64,000 nt of DNA from Homalodisca vitripennis. Taxonomy: Eukaryota; Arthropoda; Insecta; Hemiptera; Cicadellidae. The position numbers and the translations under genes are program-made. The notes beneath the pieces are model-generated. The model ran no database searches. It was not told the DNA's origin and saw only the letters and a program-made list of their open reading frames with translations. Positions 1-11,779 of the stretch are shown here, in pieces (positions within the stretch are counted from its first letter, which is position 1; every line of letters starts with the position of its first letter). The stretch is taken from contig NC_060214.1 in NCBI RefSeq assembly GCF_021130785.1, positions 186,001 to 250,000 on the forward strand, in the 5' to 3' direction.

Positions 1-734
1 TACTCTGCGACTGAGAGATGGCAAATGGTCATTGTATAACCGGCAACTCTGTGTTGTACATAACACTTCACTGCGAGAGCCGGAAGGGACTTCTAGGGAG
101 CCACGAGATTACGTCATCAGCCCTGGTCTCGGGATAGTGTTACACTGCCACTGAGAGATGGCAATTGTCACTGTATAACCGGCAACTCTGTGTGTACATA
201 ACACTTCACTGTGAGTGCCAGAAGGGACTTCTATAGGGAGCCACGTGATTACAACATCAGCCCTGTTCTCGTGATAGTGTTACACTGCGACTGAGAGATG
301 ACAATTGTCACTGTATAACCTGCAGCTCTGTGTGTACATAACACTTCACTGCGAGCGCCAGAAGGGACTTCTATAGGGAGCCACGTGATTACAACATCAG
401 CCCTGTTCTCGTGATAGTGTTACACTGCGACTGAGAGATGACAATTGTCACTGTATAAACGGCAGCTCTGTGTGTACATAACACTTCACTGCGAGACCCG
501 GAAGGGACTACTCTAAGGAGCCTCGTGATTACGTCATCAGCCCTGGTCTCGGGATAGTGTTACACTGCGACTGAGAGATGGCAATTGTCTCTGTATAACC
601 GGCAACTCTGTGTGTACATAACACTTCACTGCGAGAGCCGGAAGGGACTTCTAGGGAGCCACGTGATTACGTCATCAGCCCTGGTCTCGGGATAGTGTTA
701 CTCTGTGACTGAGAGATGACAATTGTCACTGTAT
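1..734. repeat. 140-bp tandem satellite, about 5 copies
   Basis: The motif ctgagagatg recurs at 11, 151, 291, 431, 571 and about 709, a period of 140 bp (last unit 138). Units differ by scattered substitutions and small indels. Most carry gccacgtgatt, hence a CACGTG palindrome. The array runs off the left edge of the window, so its true size is unknown. It stops abruptly at about 735, where LINE coding sequence begins. Confidence 0.93.
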
Positions 735-736
735 AA

Positions 737-1425
737 AGAATGGTTTACTTTGCACTGTTTAAGAGCATCATTAGTTATGGTCTGCTCTTGTGGGGCCATG
801 CATCTGGTATTGATAAAATTTTATTGACTCAGAAAAAAGCCATGAGAGTTATAGCGGATGCTAATTTCAAAGATCATTTTAAGCCGATTTCTTTAAAAAA
901 AGAAGCCATTTTAACAGTTATAATTCTTTACATTTTTTACTGCTTGATCCATGTCAAAAATAATTTTCAAAAACATGACACTGAATAAGCACATGCATAT
1001 TCACAATACCCTAAGCGCTAACCTGATCAACAAACCTTTCACAAGACTTTCTAAAATTCAAACTTCATATGAGGCCGTTGGAATAGATCTATTCAATAAA
1101 CTACCACTGAATTCTCAGAGTGTTACATTCAATAAATTTAAAACTGTTATTTTATAAGTGGCTGGTAGAGAGGCCGTTTTATGACTTATCAGAGTTTTAT
1201 TCATCTGACATCAGTGAGATAGTTTTTTAGTGTATTGTCTGCTGAATAGTACACCTTTGTCTCACTAACATTATTGTATTAAATTAATGTAAAAACTATT
1301 GTGTCTTCTATAATGAGTGTTTAATTTAAATTGTTAATTTTACTGTTAGTATAAGTATTCTGACGTGATCTATTGCATGTATTGTCTAATGATCAATAAA
1401 AATCTTATCTTATCTATAATAAAAG
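737..1425 (+). pseudogene. 5'-truncated LINE: C-terminal end of reverse transcriptase ORF and 3' UTR
   Basis: Two overlapping reading frames (740-988 and 951-1157) together look like the C-terminal tail of a non-LTR retrotransposon ORF2, downstream of the catalytic RT core. The first has the typical SIISYGLLLWG stretch followed by QKKAMRVI; the second has the usual C-terminal FNKLP-type end. A frameshift near 960-985 separates them, so it is broken. No YADD box, endonuclease or ORF1 remains, so this is a 5'-truncated copy. After the stop a ~260-bp AT-rich 3' UTR ends in aataaaaatcttatcttatc, a microsatellite-like tail rather than poly-A. The 5' truncation point directly abuts the 140-bp satellite. 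The clade is uncertain (Jockey, CR1 or RTE). Confidence 0.8.
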
Positions 1426-3680
1426 TACAGACTTTTAATGTATGAGCAGTTTCAAATCTATAATTTAAGTACGATGGACCCTATGTTAAGGTTAACCATG
1501 CATACGTTGTGGTTGGTTTGGGATTAACCACTGTAAATTTCAAGAGCTGTTGTCACGTATTCGAATTGAATATAGAAGTTCTACAAGTGGAGAAGTTAAG
1601 TTGGAAATAAAGTATAAGTTGAGTCGATTTGGGAACAATAACGATGGATAATATAATGTTATTTAATATATACTTTAATATACATTATATAATATAGGTA
1701 TTATTTATATGTCCCTGAAGAAGGTGAATCAATCGTGCCGCAGTGAAGATGTTAACACTACGCATTGCATTGATGAAATGTATTATATAGTAACACATTG
1801 AATACGGTGAACGATTTTCATGATTATACAGCCCTTATAGAAGTCGGTACTCAGGAGAGGAGCGATAAGAAGAGTAAGTGAATACACGACTGTCAATAAG
1901 CCTAATGTATATAATGTCAATAAATAGTCAGTCAATAGATAATGAATAGATCAGGATGGGAGACTGTCATACTAACACATATTTGAATTCACCCTATCCC
2001 TCCACCCTGAATTTTATGCTTTCTTTGGCTCTTCCGTGTATCCGAGCATTGTAGTAACATCAATATCAAGAAATCCGTTTAAATACTTTCAAGGTTTGTT
2101 GAAAATGCTTTGTCTAAACATGAAGTGAAGGAGAGAGAAGATACCAAACTGTATTGACAACGTTGTTGATTCTATGGAATTTAGGTAGCTCTGTATACAA
2201 AGCAAACATCGTACAATAGCAAACAACAACAACCATTTCCATCACTTTAATTTATTTGTTGAGAGGTAACGAAGCCTATCTATGTATCTATTGAGGGGCT
2301 CAAGCTGGCGACTGTACGCACGATATCTATAGAACGAACTCACCTGCAAGCCTGAGATTTGTATTAAGCTTCATTTACATATGAACAACGTCAAGTTTTG
2401 ATGATGATGTGTGTACATCAATATGATTTCGATGAGCACCATTAGGTCTGGGAAAAATGTATGTTCATAGATATCACACATTATCATGTTTGTCTATTTC
2501 TGCAGGACATCTCAATAGTGGAATGAGTTATTGCAGTCTTGAAATGTTGCGTGCGACCTCCGGAAAGCCTGGTACGTGGCGTGGTGTATTCATATTTGTT
2601 TCCCTTATTCCTGAAAATTCAATGGCTATGTTCGCATATAAATTGAAATAATCGAAACCATACGAAATAGATTTTTAATTTCAAAATAAATACATTACTT
2701 CAATTTATAATTAAAATAGTAATCCATCAAAAGTCCAATTAATATTTTTTCCCAAGTATATTCTCAAAAGTTCACAACAGAAATAGTACAGTATTTTAAC
2801 TCAATTTGTAATGTATTTCGACACTGGATTAAACCAAACTGTTCGATAAATACTTCGTAATAACATAACCTAAAAATGATGATATGATTTAATATATTAA
2901 CAAAACAGCATGTTCTAGACCACCATAAAAGTGATCCATGTGACAGGATTATTTGCTGTTACAAACAACACCGTATTTAACAGGGACTTCTACCTCGTAA
3001 ATGGGGTTTCCATCACAGAAAGGTCAGAAATGCGCTGTAAAACCTGACAGAGCTGAGTATCTGAGTATGGTCACACCAAAAGAGGAAGAATTTATTTTCT
3101 CAGCAATATACAATCAACATCACATAGTTAACATCTGAACATACTGGAAGTGGGGTCTCAAATGGACAAATTTAGACCTAACAAATATGTACGAGATTAC
3201 TAATAGATATATTTTATTCTTATACAAATTACACTTTTATTTAACAGTTATTTAAGTTATTAATAGCTTTTTAGAGTTTTAATATCTTTCAATAAAATTT
3301 CAACTAGTTGAAAAATAAAAATTCAACAATTTTTGAAAGAATACGTTTTGTAACATTCTTCATATAGCTTTCTTGGCATATATATGTTAATAATTGTAAT
3401 GTTTTTGTGTTGTGCTTCAACAAGTCAAAATGACATTATGTCATTGAATACTTGAATTCACTTTAAAACAATTAAGTAACTAAGGTATAACAAAATCTCG
3501 TTATAAACTACCCGCGAATAAGCAAAGTTCCCTTCTCGGTTCAGAAAGGGGTGAAGGTTGACCAGAGAGGGAAGTAACCCCTAGTTAGTAAACTCTATTT
3601 GCTATCGCGCTTGTAACGTTCAATTTGTTTTCAATCTTCATAACTTTGTTATTTCGCCTTGTTTACCAATTTACTGTGTT
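1426..3680. other. AT-rich non-coding stretch
   Basis: I see no gene, RNA gene or tandem array here. The only ORF above 60 codons (2457-2651, +) has no recognisable motif and is probably chance. A GC-richer patch lies near 3510-3590. Confidence 0.6.
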
Positions 3681-4029
3681 ATCGACAGCCAAGTAATTTA
3701 TCTTTCGTCTCATCTGTTGCAATGGAAAACATTAGTCACGAAAAACTTGAATGCTGAAAATGATTTGAGTATATCAATATAATTTTATATAACACAGTTA
3801 TCAATAATACTATATAATAGAGCTAGTTTATCCTGAACGTATTAGTTTCTCGCCGATTCTCATAAATAAGGAAATAGTGTTCTCTCTCACATTAACGAAT
3901 AAGTAGATAGATACATATATAGAGAGAGTTGGAAGGAGGGTGGGACGGAGTTAGGGATAGTAATAATAATATTATTTATTTCATCAGTATATATGTTTTT
4001 TTCTTTTCAATACAAATTGTATCAAAAAA

Positions 4030-4106
4030 ATTACTTGCTCCATTGGGACTCGAACCCGGATATCTCACTTGCCGGTGAGCTTGCTACCATTACACCACAG
4101 AGCCCT
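4030..4106 (-). repeat. tRNA-derived SINE head with A and B boxes
   Basis: Read on the minus strand there is a tRNA-like sequence: an A box tggtgtaatgg (complement of 4087-4097) and a B box ggttcgagtcc (complement of 4046-4056), the two parts of an internal RNA polymerase III promoter. The acceptor and T stems do not close properly and the anticodon loop is short, so this is not a functional tRNA. It is best read as a tRNA-derived SINE head or a decayed tRNA. A diverged copy lies at 11250-11335 in unit B. Confidence 0.6.
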
Positions 4107-4287
4107 TACTGTTTACGATTCAATTATTTTGATTTTGGACGTATCTGTCCCATATGTGTTTAAATAACAAAACTAACATTTGATTGGAAGACTAAAAAAC
4201 TGTGCAATGACTTGTATTTACATCAACCAAATTTTACAAATGGCAGTAGCCCAATTTTATTTTTCGATAAACACTGAATCAAAAATA

Positions 4288-4347
4288 GTACTGGCTCGGC
4301 CGGGACTTGAACCCGGATCTCTTACTTGCCGGTTAATCTCTTACTTG
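4288..4347 (-). repeat. Second, truncated tRNA-like SINE piece
   Basis: The minus strand has a well-formed B box, ggttcaagtcc (complement of 4303-4313), inside a good T arm, but the A-box half is missing. Its core gccggcaagtgag-like stretch resembles the neighbour at 4030-4106, so the two may be members of one SINE family or the parts of a composite. The counterpart in unit B is at 11520-11575. Confidence 0.5.
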
Positions 4348-4544
4348 ATTAATGTAAATAAACGGCTTTTGACTGGTATTTGAGAGAAGGGGAAATATAA
4401 ATTTTTATAAGTTTATAGAAAGCCCCTACGACCTCAAGAGACTTACATTGGGGATAGTCGAACTCAGCTTTGTGGCGACACACCAGTTACGTGACTGCAG
4501 AGCCAACATGCGAGTTTAATGAGAGCCCCACTACAAGTGACTTA

Positions 4545-5395
4545 TGACATGATATGATGTAATAATACCCCAAACCTGACCACATAGTCCCACTGTCACA
4601 AACTCTGATATCTCTCATATTACCTACATACATAATACAGCGTGATATATGATTAATTATATAACGATGAGAGGAGATGATGTAATAATACCCCGAATCT
4701 GACCACATAGTTACACTGTCCACAAACTCTGATATCTCTCATATTACCTACATACATAATACAGCGTGATATATGATTAATTATATAACGATGAGAGGAG
4801 ATGATGTAATAATACCCCGAACCTGACCACATAGTTACACTGTCACAAACTCTGATATATCTCATATTACCTACATACATAATAGAGCGTGATATATGAT
4901 TAATTATATAACGATGAGAGGAGATGATGTAATAATACCCCGAACCTGACTAAATAGTTACACTGTCACAAACTCTGATATATCTCATATTACCTACATA
5001 CATAATACAGTGTGATATGTGATTAATTATATAACGATGAGAGGAGATGATGTAATAATACCCCGAACCTGACTAAATAGTTACACTGTCACAAACTCTG
5101 ATATATCTCATATTACCTACATACATAATACAGCGTGATATATGATTAATTATATAACGATGAGAGGAGATGATGTAACAATACCCCGAACCTGACCACA
5201 TAGTTACACTGTCACAAACCGATATCCCTCATATGTTTAACACGTGTGCCGTGAGTCACAAGACATGTGATAGCGAGTAATACAGTGTGATATGTGGTTA
5301 ACCATATAACGAGGAGAGGAGATGGTGTAATAATACCCCGAACCTGACCACATAGTCACACTGTCACGGTCTGATGGCTCTACATAATAACAGCT
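4545..5395. repeat. 123-bp satellite (unit A copy), about 6 units plus one 152-bp variant
   Basis: The motif gatgtaataatacc starts at 4556, 4679, 4803, 4926, 5049 and 5172, a 123-bp period. The last interval is 152 bp because of an added segment with aacacgtgtgccgtgagtca (from about 5240). Units are nearly identical, suggesting recent homogenisation. Open frames on the minus strand across these units are repeat-driven and not genes. Confidence 0.93.
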
Positions 5396-5454
5396 GACGT
5401 CTGCTGTCCATATGTAGCTTGGTCAGCTGAACACTCAGTATTCTGTCCATAAAA

Positions 5455-5482
5455 CCGATATTTATATTTATTTAAAAGGTGT
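5455..5482. other. Empty (pre-integration) site of the unit-B LINE
   Basis: Here gatatttatatttatt runs straight into taaaaggtgtatagccgac. In unit B the same flanks lie at 12972-12987 and 19009 onward, separated by the LINE. The exact join is near 5470-5475. I cannot define a clean target-site duplication; the left flank in unit B shows a local second copy of gatatttatatt. Confidence 0.8.
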
Positions 5483-5617
5483 ATAGCCGACTATTTCATT
5501 GTTATCTTATTTACAATGAAGCATTTAAGTCTAATTTACTCAAATTTTTCTATACTTCTTTTAAATTTTACATCCGTACTTTAAAACTGTTTTCTAAGTA
5601 TTTAAAGCTTCCTTAGT

Positions 5618-6290
5618 TCAGTCTGTAGAGGTTCCTATAATAGGCTAGAATTTTGAAGATTTAGCCCTCTGAGTATTTCAGTCTATAGAGGTTCTTATAA
5701 TAGGCTATAATCTGGCAGCTTTAGGCCTCTGAGTATTTCAGTCTGTAGAGGTTCCTAGAATAGGCTAGAATTTGGAAGATTTAGGCCTCTGAGTATTTCA
5801 GTCTATAGAGGTTCCTAGAATAGGCTAGAATTTGGAAGATTTAGGCCTCTGAGTATTTCAGTCTGTAGAGGTTCCTTAGAATAGGCTAGAATTTGGAAGA
5901 TTTAGGTCTCTGAGTATTTCAGGCTATAGAGGTTCCTAGAATAGGCTAGAATTTGGAAGATTTAGGCCTCTGAGTATTTCAGTCTGTAGAGGTTCCTAGA
6001 ATAGGCTAGAATTTGGAAGATTTAGGCCTCTGAGTATTTCAGTCTATAGAGGTTCTTAGAATAGGCTATAATTTGGAAGATTTAGGTCTCTGAGTATTTC
6101 AGTCTATAGAGGTTCCTAGAATAGGCTAGAATTTGGAAGATTTAGGTCTCTGAGTATTTCAGTCTATAGAGGTTCCTAGAATAGGCTATAATCTGGGAGC
6201 TTTAGGCCTCTGAGTATTTCAGTCTGTAGAGGTTCCTAGAATAGGCTAGCATTTGGAAGCTCTAGGCCTCTGAGATATTCCGGCTTATAG
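5618..6290. repeat. 60-bp minisatellite, about 11 copies
   Basis: The period is exactly 60 bp with occasional 1-bp indels. The core is gtagaggttcctagaatagg followed by ctagaatttggaagattta and ggcctctgagtatttcag. In unit B the same place (19150-19265) has only one to two units, so the expansion in unit A or the contraction in unit B came after the duplication. Confidence 0.93.
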
Positions 6291-6464
6291 GCCCTTTTGA
6301 GCTCTTAGCCATATAAACGTTTGGAAGTGTGTAGTAAATTTGCCCATATACGCTGACTATTTTTGAAAAGGCCTATTGAGAATTACGACCTAAATTTTTC
6401 ATAATATATAAGTATATGGACTGAGAAGTGTTTACTCAAACGTAATGCAATGAGTATATTGTTA

Positions 6465-6850
6465 TAGAAGCATCTGTAAACAGCGAGAGCACCTGAAAAA
6501 GCTAAACCTGGAGTACATAAATACGCAACAGATGGGTGAGTGGATGCCTGTGTATATAGGAGCAGTTCCTCACTTTCTCCTGCTCCTTACACATAGATTG
6601 CAAACGCATCTGTAAACAGCGCGAGAGCAATGACAAAGCTAAATCTGGAGCACATAAAGGCGCAAAAGATGGATGCCTGTGTATATAGGAAGCAGTTCCT
6701 CACTTTCTCCTGCTCCTTACACATAGATTGCAAACGTATCTGTAAACAGCGAGGGCAAACTGACAAAGCTAAATTTTGAGCACATAAAAACGCAACAGAT
6801 GGGTAAGTAAATGCCTGTGAATACAAGAGCAATTCCTCACTTTCTCCTGT
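6465..6850. repeat. ~130-137-bp minisatellite (unit A), 3 copies
   Basis: gcatctgtaaacagcg occurs at about 6469 and 6606, and with one substitution at 6736. Each unit also has ggagcagttcctcactttct and tgctccttacacatagattg. The corresponding array in unit B (19436-20060) has 5 units. Frames open on the minus strand through this block are shadows of the repeat. Confidence 0.9.
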
Positions 6851-9800
6851 TTCTTACGCAACACTGCTTTTGTCTCTTATATTTATCTCGGTAGCTTTTA
6901 TTTAAGTTGAGTATATTTCTCACTTTTATTGTATCCATACGTGACGCTTTTCATCCAACAGTTTACAATATTGCTAATATAACTCAACAGTTGTTATTCT
7001 GTAACCAAACACTATGACTTTATTTAAGGATAAAACTAAACAGGTTTTAAAATAAATTACCACAATCAGACCATATGTATTGTAATGAGTGTATTATAAT
7101 ATGTAGTGTAATGAAAAATATGTGATAAATATAATTAATCAATAATACAGAATGAGCTTATACTCGTAATAAAAAATACCTATCCAAAAAAGTTTCTCGG
7201 GATGCATGGGGTTATACCGCCGTTCAACAACAATCCCTACTTATATTTTGAGTCTTCAAGGCCTAACAAGACATAGTACATTGGAAGAAGAGTAAAAACC
7301 TCACAGTAAACAAACCATTTATACCATCGTGACTTTATGTTAGTCACAGATTTCAATCTTTGCGTTTAACACTGAATAGTTAGGGTTATGTACTTTTCTC
7401 TATGCATTACTTGATATATATATATATATTTGTTTCAGAATGGATGAGGATGAGTTTCCCATAATCCCTTTGTTGTATGATACAGATTTTAAACTTTAGC
7501 CAGCGAGAGGTTATAGGGGGGAAAGGGTTCGAACTTTAAAAAAATACTTTTACTATGCCAAATACGTCTCTAATAGCAGGTAAATTTGAGTTCACTGAGA
7601 AAGTGTGGGTTACAGTCATGATTTTACTTGAAGAGTGCTTCCAGACAATTTATCTTCCAATAAAGTGTTCAGATTTCTATCGTAATGAAGGCTACTTTAC
7701 GTTCCGTGCAGCAAAACATATGGAACTTGTGTGATGTGTGAGGAGGTAGGGATTTGTTCTAACTACCTTCGCTCTTCTCTTCAATGTTCTAGGACGTCAT
7801 ATGGAAGGTTTCCCAAACACTCGTATGTCCCTAATAGTAGGTAATTAAAGTTACGAGATAGAAGATGGGTTTTAGGGATAATTTCTTATAAAATTTTCGT
7901 CCCGTCAACTCACGTTTAAGTAAATAATTAAGGGTCATGTCATTTATCAGTTTAGCTATTAGGCCTTGACTTTAGGCCTTAGCAAAACAAAGGAATTCTG
8001 CGAATTTAAATTTTTTAGTGGTAGACATTCCTTGCAATAGTTTTTGGAGTGTGATAAGACATAACATTTCCTATCACTTTAAATTTATATTTAATTATGA
8101 CTCATCGATAGGGATAACAAATAACCAAAATGTCTAATCCATAAGGCCACATAACATAAGTAATCAATATGAGCGAAAAGCTGAGGGTAACTGCTAGTGC
8201 TGTTGTAATCGACTTACAGAAGAACATCCACTTAACAAAAAACAATGTTAGTTACTTTACTGCCACGAAACTTGTTAAGCAGAACGACTTTAAAACTTCT
8301 TATAAGTGGTTTCTTTTTCCTTCTACTGCATGGTATTACAGCAAGCTATTTATTATACCAATGATTTAAATAAATATATACATACGTTACTTTATAAATT
8401 ATACTATTATGCTATATAGCCCTTTACTGTTTAGTATTACTATCTACAGTAAAACTTATTAGTGTATAACTAATTAGTTTAACCTAGAAAGTTAAACACT
8501 GTATTGTCATCCAGTTACCTGGAACCTTTTCTCAAGTTCCTAGAAATCCATCAATAAAACTCGCATCATTTTGAATGATTGATTTTTAGAGGATTTTAAA
8601 ATAAAACTGATTGCTACAAAGTTAAAATTTTTTTTTAAATTACAACTTTAAATGTCCTTACCCATAGATAGGTAATTTGTAAAAATATTTCGATCTCTCA
8701 CAAGAAACTATAGTCACTAAATTAGCAAATTTTTAATTCTCGTTAAAAACATACGATTTAAGTAAATGTATTCTTGTAAAAAAAATATTAGGTATATCCA
8801 TAGTCTATCTTCAAGATAGCTTCAATCCCTTAAAATGTTTATATTTTTCGTGAGAAGGTAAAAAAACATTCTGTTTACTCCCTTATCACCAAAACTTTCT
8901 TAGTGGCTGTAGCTATATCTTAAGAAGTTAACACAACCAATAACCTGTTGTGCCTATTTAATAGGCAATATATAAATTTAGAAAATTCAACACTAAAATG
9001 TAGGTTTTTGTGATGTTTGTTTAAATATTCACAATCAACAATCGTGATTAAAATTTGATAGTTTTGATAAAAATTTTACGTTTAGTATTCTGGGTGGGCG
9101 GTAAAATTAACATTACTTCATATAGTTAATACATGTTTCTCATTGTTCATGCATATCTGCTATACAATGTAGATCACTACCAACATCATATGTATCTCAC
9201 CTTATCACTTCAGAAACTCTAGGTCAAACGTTATTGTTGACATGATATTATCACACGTTATCAAATAATCATGTTGCCAAAAATAAACACCGTTAGACTA
9301 ACAAGACGGGATTGTATAATTACGTACAGTCAGAGAGGATTCTGTAGGTTCAAAGCAAACCCCTTTTTAATAAGTTTTGTGTGCGAGTTTTCCAAAAATA
9401 ATTAATTTTAAATATAGATGAATTTTAATGGTGTTTGTGTGTGTTTTAATTATCTTCTTAAAAAATGAAAAAAAAAAACTAATCATTATACCAACGAATC
9501 TATGGAATTTTTCTACTTCTAGGTGAGGCGTACTTCTATACGCTTAACATTTTAAAAATATTTATAAGTATAAAATTATTAAAAAACTAATATCTATATA
9601 AGAGTGCCAAAACCAAACATCCAAAATAGTAAAAAGCCGTTTAGGTTTAACAGTGTTTTAAAATTAAATAATACTAAATTTTCACAACCATTCAGATATA
9701 TTACAACCAAAACTTTGAAAATGGAGCGACTAAAAGTAAAGTTTACGGTTCCCAGTTTGTATAGACCAGACATTCCATAAAACTATGTTACTCCCTATTG

Positions 9801-10754
9801 TATTTTAAATTGGCAGAGTGTTAAAATGTTTAGGATCGTTTTTTCTTAGCACTTATCATAGACACTCAACTACAATGTCCCTTAATCGATATGTTTACAT
9901 TACTCACCTAAACTGTTTCTGCTATATGGATGTACAGTTCTCATTTATAGATGTTTATTTTCCACATTCGTGCATTGTCTGAAACTTTCACGTTTTGTAG
10001 ATGTATATCAACAGATTGTAACATAAATGCATATTATTACCTTATTAAATACTCGCCTATCCACAAGACAGTACTAATATTTTCAATATTACACGTCTAG
10101 CCAAGGTGTTTATATATGTTAACGTATATCCCTATAGAAGAAACTGTTTTGGCGAATAATAATAAAAAAATCGATTGTTGGACATTGTAGTAAGGGCTAT
10201 ATGTTAAATAGACATAAATATAATACTTTTGTTCATGTTAGTCTTCCCGTTATTAAAAATTAAAAATTCAGCAATATTTACTTGAATTTTTGCAGATTAA
10301 AATACTGTTCTCTAAGTAGCCTAGTTTCTAATACATACTTTATAAAATTGAGATTTACATTGTCCCACATACATGTTAATTTTACTCGATAACTAATTTA
10401 AAAACACAAACATAAATGCACGCATTCGCTTTGTTTATATAAACTAACAACCGTCTAATGATACAAAATGTCAATCCCTAGTTGGAAGTTTATAAAAAAC
10501 GGAACAAACTCATATCCCAGATCCACACAGGGCTCGTGGAAGCGGTTAACAGAGTACAGCTGCAGCGGGGAGATATCAGGATTAGTTCTTAACTTGTTTA
10601 TTTCGGAATTATTCTTATCGAGATGTATTTTATGTATGAAAACTAAAAGGCTGTGATATTCATTTTCTACCGCACTTTTTTATGTATAACATTTCATTGC
10701 TAAGCAACTTAATACAATTATATTTTAAATTATTGATGCAAATTGTCTTTCTAG
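6851..10754. other. AT-rich non-coding part of unit A
   Basis: Apart from the micro-ORF at 7440 I see no gene. The frame at 8169-8369 has an ATG here, but the unit B counterpart has AGG at the start and other disruptions, so it is unlikely to code. Long A and T runs and weak simple repeats are present. Confidence 0.6.
7440..7499 (+). CDS. 19-residue micro-ORF after an acceptor-like tract (unit A)
   Basis: ATG at 7440 opens a 19-codon frame, MDEDEFPIIPLLYDTDFKL, then TAG. It is immediately preceded by tttgtttcag, a good match to an intron acceptor. The unit B copy (20682-20741) keeps the same start, frame and stop with one amino-acid change (P to N) and the same acceptor-like tract. The surrounding DNA is also well conserved between the units, so this conservation alone does not prove coding. 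I do not recognise the peptide. It could be a decayed exon or chance. Confidence 0.15.
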   Translation: MDEDEFPIIPLLYDTDFKL

Positions 10755-10909
10755 TTTTTTTTTTTTTGTTTTTTTTTTTTTATGTTTTTTTTTTTGAGGG
10801 AGAGGCAGTCCCACCCCCCCCCCCCCCCACCCCCCCCCCCCCCCACCCCCCCCCCCCCCCACCCCCCCCCCCCCCCACCCCCCCCCCCCCCCACCCCCCC
10901 CCCCCCCCA
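10755..10909. repeat. Poly-T block plus (C15A)6 at the duplication junction
   Basis: Runs of T broken by single G or A (10755-10794) are followed by gagggagaggcagtcc and then pure C with an A at 10813, 10829, 10845, 10861, 10877, 10893 and 10909, exactly every 16 bases. The block lies between the last base shared by unit A (10754) and the first base of unit B (10910). The opposite strand is (TG15)n, with strong G-quadruplex potential. Proline- and glycine-rich frames here are artefacts of composition. Confidence 0.95.
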
Positions 10910-11239
10910 ATCGGCAAAGTAATTTAACTTTCGTCTCATCTGTTGCAATGGAAAAACATTTGTCATGAAAATCGTGAATGCTGAAAATGATTTGAGTATA
11001 TCAATATAATTTTATATAAAACAGTTATCAATAATACTATATAATAGAGCTAGTTTATCTTGAACGTATTAGTTCTCACCGATTCTTTATAAAAAAGAAA
11101 ATAGCGTTCTCTCTCACATTAACGAATAAGTAGATAGATACATATATAGAGAGAGTGGGTGGGAGGGAGTTTGGGAGAGTAATAATAATATTATTTGTTT
11201 CATCAGTTATATTATGTTTTTTTCTTTTCAATAACAAAT

Positions 11240-11575
11240 TTTATCAAAACAATTACTTGCTCCACTGAGGACTCTAACTCGGATACTCTCACTTGCCGGG
11301 GGAACGTACTACCACTATTACCAAAGAGCCCTTACTGTTTACGAATCAATTATTTTGATTTTGGACGTATCTGTCCCATATGTGTTTAAATAACAACACT
11401 AACATTTGATTGGAAGACTAAAAAAAAACTGTGCAACGACTTGTATTTACATCAAATAACATTTTATAAATGGCAGTAGCCCAATTTTATTTTTTGATAA
11501 ACACTGAATCAAAAATAGTACTGGCTGCGCCGGAACAAGAACCCGGATCTCTTACTTGCCGGTTAATCTCTTACT
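11240..11575 (-). repeat. Decayed tRNA-like SINE pieces (unit B copies)
   Basis: Two pieces correspond to 4030-4106 and 4288-4347. At 11250-11335 the B box has substitutions (ggactctaact on the plus strand) and the A-box region has insertions. At 11520-11575 the B-box region reads ccggaacaagaacccgg. Both are more decayed than in unit A. Confidence 0.5.
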
Positions 11576-11779
11576 AGATTATTGTAAATAAACGGACGTT
11601 TGGACTGGTATTTGAGAGAAGGGGAAATATATATTTTTACAAGTTTATAGAAAGCCCCGCCTCATGAGACTTACATTGGGATAGTCGAAACTCAGCTTTG
11701 TGCCGTCACACCAGTTACGTGACTGCAGAGCCAAACATACGAGTTTAATGAGAGCCCCACTACAAGTGACTTATGAGAT

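Larger units (their letters stand above)
3681..10754. repeat. Segmental duplication, unit A
   Basis: Colinear with 10910-24332 once the LINE at 13002-19008 is removed. Matching landmarks in the same order are the sequence after atcg at 3681 and 10910, the tRNA-like pieces (4030 and 11250), the 123/152-bp satellite, the segment starting gtgtatagccgac (5478 and 19014), the 60-bp and 136-bp repeats, and the AT-rich block ending at tttctag (10754 and 24332). Similarity is high but clearly diverged by eye, with numerous indels. Unit A keeps the LINE-free state at about 5470. Confidence 0.92.

Noticed and set aside
1213..1266. AGTGAGA/TCTCACT inverted repeat in the first LINE's 3' UTR as a retrotransposition hairpin
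   Set aside because: The loop is 40 nt and there is no second copy to test covariation.
4030..4106. Functional tRNA gene on the minus strand
   Set aside because: Acceptor and T stems do not pair fully and the anticodon loop is one base short, although A and B boxes are good.
4180..4383. ORF with ARPGLEPGSLT
   Set aside because: This peptide is the usual false translation of a tRNA-like B box on the opposite strand.
8169..8369. 66-residue ORF as a gene
   Set aside because: The start codon and frame are not kept in unit B.
10682..10966. Proline-rich (+) and glycine-rich (-) reading frames
   Set aside because: They come entirely from the (C15A)n tract and flanking T runs.
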